From Hofstenia miamia (Eukaryota > Xenacoelomorpha > Acoela), in contig SCFE01000040.1 of the NCBI GenBank assembly GCA_004352715.1, positions 119,034 to 183,033 of the forward strand: a stretch of DNA of 64,000 nucleotides, given 5' to 3'. The notes under the pieces were generated by a model. That model searched no databases. It was given only the letters and a program-made list of their open reading frames with translations, and was not told the DNA's origin. A program made the translations under genes and the position numbers. Positions 42,770-53,826 of this stretch are shown here, piece after piece (the stretch's first letter is position 1; each line of letters starts with the position of its first letter).

Positions 42770-44065
42770 TTTGTGGTTAGCCTAATCCCTATCACAAAAA
42801 AGTTAAAGGAGACAGGTATAGGGTATAAGTTGGAGAAGAATGGTAGAGTAGTAAGTTCCCTTATGGTACATGGACAACCTGAAGATGTATGCTAGTTGAA
42901 GGAAGATGTTGAAAAAGCAAGTGGAGACATTGGATTGGGAAAGTATGCGACAGTGACAATGACCAGAGGCTAGTGCATAGATGGAAATGGTTTGAGGACA
43001 AGCAGTGGTGATAAGATTGAGGAAGTCAAGGAGGAGTACAAGTACTTAGGAGTGATAAAGAGGGACAAAACAGATCATGAGGAAATGAAGACTAGGTTAA
43101 GAAAAGAATACAAGAGGAGAATAAGAAAGGTATTACAGAAGTCAGCATTGAATGGACAGAATAGTATAAAAGCAATTAATACATGGGCAATACCAGTGTT
43201 GAAACATTCAGTAGGAATAGTTAGGTGGAAATGAACTGGGGGAGTTACACAGGGAGACAAGGAAAATACTAGCAGCAGAGAGAGCATTCAACTTAAATGG
43301 AGATGTAGATAGGCTGTATATGGCAAGGCATAAAGGAGGGAAAGGACTGCTGAGTGTAGAGGAAACAGTAGAAACAGAAGCACTAGGGATAAAGGAATAT
43401 GTAGAAGAGCAACCTAGAGGGTCCCTACTAGAGGTCACTAAGGAACTAAGGAAGATAAGAACTGAAAGTGAAGGAAAGACAGCATACCAGAGTAGGATGG
43501 AATATGCCAGGCAAACAAGGTCCATGTATAGGCAGAAGGTGATGCATGGAGAATACTGGAGCAACACAGAAAAGTGTGTCAGAGAAGAAAGCAACAAGTC
43601 GTTAAAGAAAGTAGGACTAAAGAAGAAACAGAAGCACTGATAATGGCTGCACAGGAGCAAGAAAGCCAGACATAGTAGTGGTAGACAAAGACAAAAGATT
43701 GGGAACAATGATAGACATAGCAGTGCCAAAGGACAGAAATGTAGAAAACAAGGAGAAAGAGAAGATGGACAAGTACAGAGAGTTGGCAGAGGAAATAGAA
43801 AGGCTGTGGAAGTTAAAGAAAGTTGACGTAGTCACGGTAGTTGTAGGAGCACTAGTAGCAGTGAGTAAGAAGCATAAGAGATATTTGGAGGAGTTGGGAG
43901 TAGTAAAGTGGGAAGAGGCAGTAGCACAAAAAGCAGCATTGTTAGTAACAGCTAGAGTAATGAAGAAAACTCTCACACTCACTGGGAACTGATGAGTTTC
44001 CTGACCTGAGAGGCATACCAGCATGAAGCTGTGAGAAAGTAATAAGATAATACTAATAATAATGT
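42770..44065 (+). mobile_element. R2-like retrotransposon, second copy, internally deleted
   Basis: Starts within the RT (LIPITKKLKETGIGYKLE), runs through SSGDKIEEVKEEYKYLGVIK, RKEYKRRIRKVLQKSALNGQ, INTWAIPVLKHSVGIVRW and MARHKGGKGLLSVEETVETE, breaks at about 43640, and resumes with VVDKDKRLGTMIDIAVPKD, KYRELAEEIERLWKLKKV and AALLVTARVMKKTL. The Cys/His-finger region and the Arg-Pro-Asp start of the endonuclease core are missing between these blocks. It shares its 3' UTR (CCAGCATGAAGCTGTGAGAA, then TAA-rich tail) with the 11.2-13.2 kb copy. Confidence 0.85.
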
Positions 44066-44439
44066 ATAATTCATTCTGAAAATAACATTCAGAATATAAC
44101 AAAAACTTAGTTTTAGCTCCAGAATTGGGTATCTAATCAGGATTTTAAAATCTGTTTTGGAAATATCTGGAAGTTCTAAAAATTAGAGCACTTTATAACA
44201 GAGGAATGTTTGTCACGCAATCGGGTAAGGGATACTTGTTCTTTGAAGGCACTAAATCATGAAGACAGTAGACATCTCGCATGGTAATAGTGATCTGTTT
44301 TAAAAGTTTTTTGCCTTCTTCTAGTATCAGGTTGGCAACGGGTGTGGAATTGTTTAAAGACTAAATCGGATAGCTTTGCTCAGATTTATTTGCTTCCAAA
44401 ATGATAACTTCCCATTTAGAACGACTCAATGTCGACGTT
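44066..44439. other. Spacer, no gene
   Basis: No motif recognised between the R2-like tail and the next RT relic. Confidence 0.35.
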
Positions 44440-44780
44440 TGGAAAGAAAATCAAGACACAGGTTGGAAATATGAGGGTCCATTTCAGGATAGTTTTTAAG
44501 TGCAGCAATAACTTGTGAATGTTCCACTCTGTCAAAGACTTTGGAAAGATTAACTGACATAATGCGAACATTGTCACAACTCTTATTTTGAATTAGATGG
44601 AGAAGATTCGGAACACCAATTTAAGACCAGTCGTAGAACCCGTTTTCCGAAAACCATACTGGAAAGAATCAATAGACAAATAATAAGCATCTTTCAAGTG
44701 GGATTTCAATATTAAGGGATCCATCTTTCTGGCAAGTACAGGAGTTAGTGAGCTAGCAGCAAACATTGCGTGAGGTGCTT
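44440..44780 (-). mobile_element. LINE RT relic (palm fragment)
   Basis: Minus strand: LTPVLARKMDPLI, SIDSFQYGFRKTGSTT, then after a frame change CDNVRIMSVNLSKVFDRVEH (palm motif, VNLSKVFD for VDLSKAFD). Only the first third of an RT is present. The family is not resolved. Confidence 0.65.
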
Positions 44781-44894
44781 TTCAAACTGTCAAGCAAAAA
44801 AATTCTTCTAAGTTTTTTTTACGAATTTAATCAAAGATTTTGCCAATTTCTGTTAGTCTAAATCCGGAGAAAATAGAAGCAGATGGAGAAAAAC

Positions 44895-45030
44895 AAGTTA
44901 TAGGCAGAAGGTAATACATGGATAATACTGTGAGAAAAAAAGTAATCAAGAAGTGATTTGAGAGGGTAAGACAAAAGAGGGAAACAGAAACAATGACAAT
45001 GACAGCACAGGAATAAGTGCTTAAGACAGA
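44895..45030 (+). mobile_element. Small R2-like fragment
   Basis: The sequence around TATAGGCAGAAGGTAATACA parallels the YRQKVMHGEYW segment at about 43528-43640 in the larger copy, including the AATGACAGCACAGGA region after it. Heavily decayed. Confidence 0.6.
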
Positions 45031-45956
45031 CTGAGTGAGGAAGCATGTAGATAAAGTATGATAGTTACAGGATTTAAATGAAATAAGTTGATAGGGTTCG
45101 ATAACAAGAAATGAATTAATTCAGTCACAAACTTTTTCGAAAACTTACTAAATATTTATACATAGTGCATTGACTATTTTATGTATTCTAGGCTTAATTT
45201 TGCATGCATGTACTTAAATTTAAAATGTTCAATGTTTCACTTCTTACCTTTTAAAATTTAGTAGGAATCTAGCCATATTCTGCAGTCAGATTTATATAAT
45301 AATAATGAATAACCAAGAAAATTACAACCGGGTTTGAAGTTAAGACCAATGCTCAATCCGGGCACATTTTGAATCAGTTTTAGCTTTTGACACGATCTAA
45401 TCCTGTGCAAATGTAGATTGTATATATACAAGTTTAAATTTCATCTAAAATAGAACTCAAAATGTGACTAATCAAAATAACCAAATAAAAAGATCACGAT
45501 GTTTATTACATGTTATGAGGCCAGCAGTTTTAACTGAAAACAACTAGCCAGCCCGTTTCGATATTAAAATTGGAGGCAAGTTTTAGAGGCTCTGATGACC
45601 ATATAACTGATGCTTGGAAATCACTCAGATGTTAAAAGACAATATGGTCTGCATACATATATAAATGGATGGATGTTTGAAGGTCACCTTCAGCACTCCG
45701 TTCAACTAGTTTTTAAACACAGCTGGCAAATGAAAACAGTAGGGGAGTTTTAATACTTTGAGTAGGCGCACACTTAAAATTTTTGGAATCTTAATTAGGT
45801 TTACAATAAAACTGTTCGCTATTCCAACTTTGATCATCCAAGTTTTCCGAATCAAGCTGATTCTACTTTTATGAAAACAAGTTTTAAGTTAATTCATTTC
45901 AGAGTTTATGTTGCTGTTTTAAAGGTTAATGATGCGAATAACTGATCTTAACACTA
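45031..45956. other. AT-rich spacer, no gene
   Basis: Nothing recognised. Confidence 0.35.
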
Positions 45957-45964
45957 ATTAATAC

Positions 45965-46240
45965 CAGGCGCGTACCTAGCAATTTATAAGGGGAGCCGGA
46001 TTTTTTCTGAAAAGGGCATTTCTTTTCTTTTTTTACAAAAAATGAAAAATTTATTTTTCTAGTGGTGTGTATATTAACAATCATGGTTCAGTAATGTAAT
46101 ACATATAATATAAAATATGAAAATTTTATAACACCACGCACGTGGAATAACAAATATGGTGTAACTTTAATTCCAAAAAGGGCAGGTCATCTAAAAAGGG
46201 GGGTTGTTCGCACCCAACGACCCCTCTAGGTACGCGTCTG
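45965..46240. mobile_element. hAT-like MITE, about 276 bp
   Basis: Ends CAGGCGCGTACCTAG and, reversed, CAGACGCGTACCTAG are inverted. The pentamer AATAC lies directly outside both ends. A 5-bp duplication differs from the usual 8 bp of hAT elements. Confidence 0.75.
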
Positions 46241-46545
46241 AATACAGACATTTTTTACAATCTCTGATGACTTCTTTCATACTTTTGAACTCTCATAACA
46301 TGAAATAATTAAAACATCTAAAATCTGAAAACCTTGGCCCTCTGACCTTGAACGACATTTCGGCGGTCTACCTACAGAAAACAAAGCATTCGAGGTTGTT
46401 TTCTGCTGCCATGAACTTTATACAGCATCATTACCTGATTATTTGGTATGGAAGGTACTTTATTAAATAAGACTTTCACGCACTCCACGCACAGGAAAAA
46501 TTTTGACCAATGTTCACTATATAAGGGGAATACATTGACCAATAT
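46241..46545. other. Spacer, no gene
   Basis: Nothing recognised. Confidence 0.35.
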
Positions 46546-47139
46546 ATCTAAGAGAGAGATGGAATCGGATACCACATTTTAGGATCCGATCCGACCCGGA
46601 TCCGAAACTTCGTGATCTGGATCCGATCCGAATTTTTAAAAGAATTTTAGTTTTCGATCCGAAACTGATCCGAATATAAAGAAGTATTCTAACAACAAAT
46701 AAACATGGACCATAGTCTATGTAGGCTATGCATGGACTTAAAATATATTTTGTTTTTTTCAAATGCGACTAAAAAATTTTAAGTTTTTCAATAATGACTT
46801 GAGATTAAAAATGGACAAATACAGTATAAAGCGGAGGACAGGGTCCGACATGGATCGAAGTATATTGGAAAAATGCGACGACTTACGCAATAGTGCATGC
46901 TAATCAACTCAAATGTAATAAATCCTAAGTAACTTAAAAGCAATGTGTTGAAAAATCAATACTAAATTTTAAAATATTACAATAGTATCAAATGCTCTTC
47001 TAGTACTACAGTTTAATGTTTGGTAAAGCAAATCAAACATTTCAAGAAATATTTTTGTCAACGATCATAAGATGGGCCTAAAATTTTGCGCCAATGTCCC
47101 TCTATGTTTGAAATAGATTGCTTCTTTTGGTCTGTAAAG

Positions 47140-48082
47140 TAGCGTTCAGACATACAACTTTGTTCACAACTTTTTCGAATTTAATGAGGTTGTCAGCAAA
47201 AGTTGTATGTGTGAACGCAAAAAAACGTTGTTGTGAACTTTTCAAAACAAATTCTGAGTGCTAGCATAAACGACGGTATAATTTAATAAGCAGCTTATTC
47301 TGTATTTATTACCTCCGGGGGAATGTATGGATTCCTTTACTTAACGCTAGAGTGCAATATCATTTTGGGCATTATTCCGTTTTTGGATGATCTATTTATT
47401 CACTCATTAATAAAAGCATGTGATCGCTTGATAGCGAAACCAAATTAATAGAGCTTGTGGAAGAAAGGCCCTGTTTGTGGAATTCGAGCTTCGAAAGTTA
47501 TAAAAATACGTATTTAAGAAGTCTAGCAAAAGAGGGAATTTCCATATTTTACATCTATTCCTAGTAAATGTGAAGAAATTATTAACTAAGAATACTATAA
47601 GTTTTTTGCATTTGGCACTGCTTATTTAAACCTAAAAGATCTTTAAGCGTCTCATTTTGCTTTAAAATGATATATTCTGTATATTTTCATTGATAATGTT
47701 TATATCAATTTATCTAGTCGCAGAGATCAATGCAAAATTTAATTGGCTAAGAACACAATTTTTCCAAAAATTACGAAAGACACAAGATCATATCTACTAA
47801 AGCAAACAGGGGGTTCTTATTCAACATTGTTTTTATATCATTTGGCTTATGCTCCAATACCTAATTTTAATTATTTCAAAAAGCGTTGCATTCTATATCA
47901 ATAAAATTTCAGAATTTCCACCTTAGGTAGCTCGTAAATGATACAACTTTTGTTGCTAAAGCAATTATAGGGCGCATTGTGATAAGATAATTATGAAATA
48001 ATTTAAATTCCTCCAATAATTACTTTTGACAATATCGAAGATAAATTAAATCCTTGAAATTAAACACTACCAACCATTAGAG

Positions 48083-48118
<36 letters not shown>

Positions 48119-48230
48119 TTTTCGTAAATACCCAAGTCTACTTGACCTGCCATAATTTAAAGTTTGAATATATTGGTTTTGTAAATTATAATTAAAAAGT
48201 TCTGAACAAAGTTGTAGGTCTGAAAGCGAT
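47140..48230. mobile_element. Nested terminal-inverted-repeat element, about 1.1 kb
   Basis: About 35-bp arms: TTCAGACATACAACTTTGTT (left, from about 47145) and, reversed, TTCAGACCTACAACTTTGTT (right, to about 48226), each continuing CA-AACTTTTT. The left arm is followed by an internal inverted piece (GTTGTATGTGTGAACGC near 47202). A TA microsatellite (48088-48116) is inside. Superfamily unknown. Confidence 0.7.
48088..48116. repeat. (TA)n microsatellite
   Basis: TA run inside the nested element. Confidence 0.9.
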
Positions 48231-48630
48231 GAAACTTTGTTGTGGATATTTTAATTTCCAAAAATAATTAATTTTCAGATTTGAAGTATTGGTCACCAAT
48301 TTTATAAGTTGTTGGAAAGAATAAAGCGGAACCTGTTGTATGAACAATGAAATTCAATTACAAAGTTTCACTTAGATTGAGATTATTAACACACTTTAAT
48401 TGGGATTCAATGAGAAATGTGGGTAATTTATAAAATGTACAAATACACAAGTTTAAAAATTTTTAGATCACAAAGATCCGAAGTTTCTCAAAATGAAGAT
48501 CCGTATCTGATCCGAACCGATCCGATCCGATTCCATCTCTGATATAAGGATTTCCAAATTTCCTATTATAATGCAAGGTTGAAAAAATTGACTACCTCGT
48601 ATTTATAGATACAATAGGCAGTTTAAGGTG

Positions 48631-48978
48631 TGTTCCCACTATCGACTTTTATCATCTGTCAAGAAATCGGTGATAAAAGTCGATAGTCTGAACAGTACTA
48701 AAACTAGGCGAATAGCTACTTAAAACTAATTGCTTACTTCTCAAGTAGGGAACAGACTTCCATAACGTAAATTATTGTCGTTGAAATATTTCAACTTCAA
48801 AATATGTAAACATTGCTTACATTCCAAGACAAACCAATCCATAAACAGATGTTGTTTTCTTACTGTCAATCAAAAGATGATAATTTATCATCTGATAAAA
48901 AATCGATAGTCTGAACGCTCTTCCAACTCCGCTTTTTCTGATAAAAAATCGGATGATAAAAAATCGCCAATGGGAACG
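48631..48978. mobile_element. MITE with compound hairpin ends, about 350 bp
   Basis: Left GTTCCCACTATCGACTTTTA and, reversed, right GTTCCCATTGGCGATTTTTT are inverted. The left end itself folds (ATCGACTTTTATCA with TGATAAAAGTCGAT). Inner ATAGTCTGAAC words occur at both sides (48683, 48905). No clear target duplication. Confidence 0.65.
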
Positions 48979-51600
48979 AAAATAATTGCATTTTCGATTA
49001 AAATCTGCTGATAAAAGTTATAAACAGAGCTGCGAAGTATTTAAAATATTCTTTACCGCGTTAAATTTTTACTCGCGTTAATATGCGTTAATTTCTATGT
49101 ACTTGTAAATTAAACAAAACGAATAACTATCTAGATAAAATCATACAAGTAGATTTGCATTTGTGTAATGTCGACAGTCGGATGCTATTGAAAGAATTAG
49201 TTAATTGGAATATTTATTTCGATGTTAATTTTTCATAAATCATACCGTTTAGTGTTTATCCTAATAAAAGAAGCTTCTTTTCATCGTGTTCACAAATATA
49301 CATATATTTAATACTTGCTTGGAAACTTTACATTGTATTTTTATTTAAGGATATAATTTAAAGAATCACATTTACATGAAATTACTGGCTTCAGACACTA
49401 TGTACACAAAATGTAATTTAAAAACCAAAAAAGTCAAAAAATAATGACTCAGAAGGCTCTACAGTTGACATTGAGCTCCTAGCGCCCATTATCATTTGCG
49501 ACAAATCGTCGAACTAAACCGACAAGATAATTTTAGTATGTATAAACTCTTTGAACTCATACATTTATTTTCCATAACACGTTAACGCGTAAAGATAAAC
49601 TTCTTTCAGCACTAGTTATATTATAAACGTTGTGCACAAAGTCATGTGTACTCTAGTAGTGCGGATTGTGACTGGGCATTTTATGTCGCCGCAGCCAGTG
49701 GTGACTTAAAGGAAGCAGTGGTTTGCCAAATATGGATTTGTTCCTAAAAGCCTATAATTTGAATACTATTGTTGCTGCAGTAATTACATAACATAAAATC
49801 TACCTGTTAATAGTAGTACAGGCTGCTTCACCTTTACAATGCCACTGATTTTTTTATCTCTCAACACTAAGAAGTAATTACGTTTATTTAAATCGTTCAC
49901 AGGTTTTCTATTGCGACGTTTAAATCTAAATTATTACGTTCTCTTGGATAGTTTTAATATAGATGAAAAAATATATACTTGATATTTACAGTTACACTTA
50001 TAACAAAGTCGGGTATAAGGAGCACACTTTTTGTTCGGTCTAAAACGAGCAATTGTGCTTGCGCATGTACGTTTTAGCGAGATTGTTTATAACAACAATT
50101 CGGTTATTACGAGCGAGTCCCTAGAACAACTAACGCGCAATTGAAATTTTTCGATGTAGATCTGAGTAACATATTTTGTGAGCATGCGTGGTATGTAAAA
50201 CATGTAGGTGAAAGACTATAAATAAAAATATAATTATTGTAGAACTATACGGTTACAACAAAATCTAATAAACTATATAGTGTGCATTAAAAATAACCAA
50301 ATTAAATGGTATATAAAATGGTCTAACGTACTCTATATCTTCTCACATCTAGTTAATAAAATACTTTTTGCTTTCAACGGCAATCCTTGATGGCTTCGTT
50401 TGAGTGTATGAGAAGTTCAAACTTCATTAAATAAAAATTTCTTAGGCCACCAACAACAAGATCATTTTATTATTAGATCATCGCACAAACTATTAAAGCT
50501 TCATTCAAAGAAGTCATTATTATAATGCCGAAATGGATATATATAGCCCGCATATATAATTGTTGACTCCAAATGTTGTTGAAATGAATGAACACTAAAA
50601 ATTTAAATTCATAGCTTGTCATGCTATGATGAAATTATAAAGGAAAGTTTACAATATTACAGCTTCTAGAAAATTATGTGTATGCACGAGATGTTCCCTT
50701 TGAAATGAAATGTATTAAAAAATATTGACTTTTCACATTTTAGTATTCCGTAAAAATTTGTTTTAGTTAAAAAATATATAATAAAAACCTAAAAGGCTTC
50801 ACTGATACATCATCGCCTAAAGTTTTAACCCCTAAAACAGTGCTAAATGAATGAAAAGCCATTATATAACTAACTACAGCGAATTTGATAAAGAAAATTC
50901 TTAAATTGCTCAAGTGCATGTAATATGAATCATATATTTAATAGCCTTTTGAATGTTAGTTTGCAATTATCCTTGTCAACGCAAACGCTAAATACATTAT
51001 GGCGTAATGTCTAAAATTAGCACTGTGTAATGATAATGAATCTCTTGCTAACAATATTTATTATTCGCTGATATGATAAAATAGCCATCTACTCATTTTT
51101 CGTGCAAAAAATTGAATATCCAATTTTATTGGTGCTACATTTCAAGACATATGCCTCTGTTAATTCTTTCTATTATTGAAACATAATTTTCTTATTTTAC
51201 AAATCTTTTTACATTCGAAATAATTTTCTCTGACAAACTGATGGTATTCAATCAAAACTAACCTTGTTCTGTATTTATAAAGATAAATAATTTAAAAAAT
51301 TGCATGCACTCATTGAATAATAAACTAATTTTTTGCTGGCAACCTTACTGTGTTTCGCAAGCTATTGCATGATTTCTTAAACTATGATAAAATTCTGAGA
51401 AGAATCATTGCATTTGTCTACCTAAAAAAACTATTTTCGTAATAAGCTTGGGTTTTTAGCAATATGATTGACTATTTTATTGCAATTGTAAGTTACCTAT
51501 TAATTTTTTTCCTGATATTAACGATTTGATCTTTTTAATGGGAAATTCATATGTCGATGTCTCCAAAATTAAGCGCTGCATTTGATATTCATTTTGGTGT
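48979..51600. other. AT-rich stretch, no gene
   Basis: No coding region, RNA gene or bounded repeat recognised over about 2.6 kb. Confidence 0.4.
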
Positions 51601-51608
51601 GCTTGGCA

Positions 51609-51785
51609 TTCGCGTACGCAAGAAAGAGACGCATTGTGGAATTTTGTTCCGTCAGATTTTCGAAATGAACTTTGTTTGGTTAAATNGGGGGGGGGGGGGT
51701 ATGGGGGCTCTGCTAGACTTTTGAATAATGACTTTATCCTGACTAAGATGTCCTCATGTCAAAAAATTCTGCGTACGCCCTTAGT
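51609..51785. mobile_element. hAT-like MITE related to 36601-36820, decayed
   Basis: Inner end motifs CGCGTACGCAAGAA and, reversed, GGCGTACGCAGAA are inverted. Flanks GCTTGGCA (51601-51608) and GCTTGACA (51786-51793) match 7 of 8. A single N and a 12-G run sit inside (51686-51698), probably a contig join or sequencing problem. Confidence 0.68.
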
Positions 51786-51793
51786 GCTTGACA

Positions 51794-53238
51794 TACAACA
51801 AATCTTTTTAGCGATGATTTTCAATGAGCATTTTTCAATAAGCAGGGTTATTGGAGGAAAATTGTATGTAGATAAAAAATTGATATTATATAAAATAGAG
51901 TATATCTCTTGCTACAGATACTGTTTCTAAACGTATTAGTAACGGTTTTGCTTACTATTTTAAAAATACTTAAAAGTCAAAGTCTAAAGAATAATTACTT
52001 CATTCTTAGTATGAATTATTTTTAAGAAGAATTAAAGAATTCCAATTTTTCCCATTCTATAATGCCTGTTATAAATATGAACAGCGTTATCTAGATAGTC
52101 GAAAATTCTATTTATACATTTGACGTGGAGATATTAAGAAATTACTTTGACTCTATGTATTGATTTTATGTGTTTGTTTCTTATCATGTTACGATGTAAA
52201 TATTATGTGGTATATTGATCGGCGATAGAAAACATACTGAAATAATTCGTAATCACTGTATACATTTATATCAACATCAATTTAGAATATAATACACTCA
52301 CATTACATAAGAAATTTAATTTTAAATATATCTTAACTTATTTTAAATGAAGAATAATATCAATGATTTTTGAAAATTCAAAATAGGCGGTGTTATTCTT
52401 TAAAGAATCATTCTGATCATCACATCAATTGAGATAGCTATTGAAATTTAGGGTCGACAAGTAAAGAAATAGGTAGTAATCACTTTATTTAAGATTATAA
52501 ATATTGTTTGTCTTTATAAGCATGCTAGGAAAAGCAAACGGTTTAGTATTTGAGTTTGATTGGGACTACTCTCGATTTGAGGACGCTTAAGCCCCTGCTC
52601 AATTCATTTAATAAATACTCCGTTGTTTTTAAAAAAGTGATGACTTACAACTTTTGACTAACATAGACATATTTGATTTTGACTTAACCATTTTTAACAG
52701 TAGATTAACACACAGATCTATGAACTATGAAAATAATTTATGCAAATAATCGCACTAAACAAAAAATTCCTGAATATTTATTCCAGGTTAGTCCATCTAA
52801 ATTTTGATGTGTTAACAAAAAAAGATTAGTATATGAAATTGAAATATCAATAATTAATAATATATAATAACCACAGCTATTAACATATTGTCATTGTATG
52901 TTTAAAAGTACTTAGCTTACCATTAATTTAAGTTAAATTTTTCTATAGATTTCGTGCTCTACAAAACATTCAATAATTGTTGTGCAATCTTAATACTAAT
53001 ACAAATTTGAATAGAAATTTTTAGGGTTACTTTAGTTTCAATAATAGCATAATTGCTCATTTCCTTCAATGCATTATTCATATTCAATGTTCTTACAAAA
53101 GTCTTATTTAAAATCACTATTCATTATGTGCTTTTGACACATCTGTGTATTCGTCCTACAGAACTTAGTAACCCCATAAAGTTCAAATTCCTTAACAATA
53201 CAGTTTAATGCGTACGACCACAGATTTTATTACTGCAA
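51794..53238. other. AT-rich stretch, no gene
   Basis: Nothing recognised. Confidence 0.4.
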
Positions 53239-53779
53239 TATATATATATATATATATANNNNNNNNNNNNNNNNNNNNNNNNNNNNNNNNNNNNNNNNNN
53301 NNNNNNNNNNNNNNNNNNNNNNNNNNNNNNNNNNNNNNNNNNNNNNNNNNNNNNNNNNNNNNNNNNNNNNNNNNNNNNNNNNNNNNNNNNNNNNNNNNNN
53401 NNNNNNNNNNNNNNNNNNNNNNNNNNNNNNNNNNNNNNNNNNNNNNNNNNNNNNNNNNNNNNNNNNNNNNNNNNNNNNNNNNNNNNNNNNNNNNNNNNNN
53501 NNNNNNNNNNNNNNNNNNNNNNNNNNNNNNNNNNNNNNNNNNNNNNNNNNNNNNNNNNNNNNNNNNNNNNNNNNNNNNNNNNNNNNNNNNNNNNNNNNNN
53601 NNNNNNNNNNNNNNNNNNNNNNNNNNNNNNNNNNNNNNNNNNNNNNNNNNNNNNNNNNNNNNNNNNNNNNNNNNNNNNNNNNNNNNNNNNNNNNNNNNNN
53701 NNNNNNNNNNNNNNNNNNNNNNNNNNNNNNNNNNNNNNNNNNNNNNNNNNNNNNNNNNNNNNNNNNNNNNNNNNNNNNG

Positions 53780-53817
<38 letters not shown>

Positions 53818-53826
53818 ATATATATA
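53239..53826. repeat. (TA)n microsatellite with 520-N gap inside
   Basis: GCAATATATATA precedes the gap (53259-53778) and GCAATATATATA follows it, so the same locus may be present on both edges and the gap size is doubtful. Confidence 0.85.

Larger units (their letters stand above)
46554..48541. mobile_element. hAT-like element, about 1988 bp, with a nested insertion
   Basis: Left GAGAGATGGAATCGGATAC and, reversed, right CAGAGATGGAATCGGATCGG are inverted, each followed by clusters of GATCCGA words (46580-46676 and 48474-48527). Flanks ATCTAAGA and ATATAAGG match 6 of 8. No transposase is seen. A second inverted-repeat element (about 47140-48230) lies within. Confidence 0.72.

Noticed and set aside
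43208-44102. Minus-strand hydrophobic open frames in the second R2-like copy
   Set aside because: Same antisense effect; the plus strand is the coding strand.
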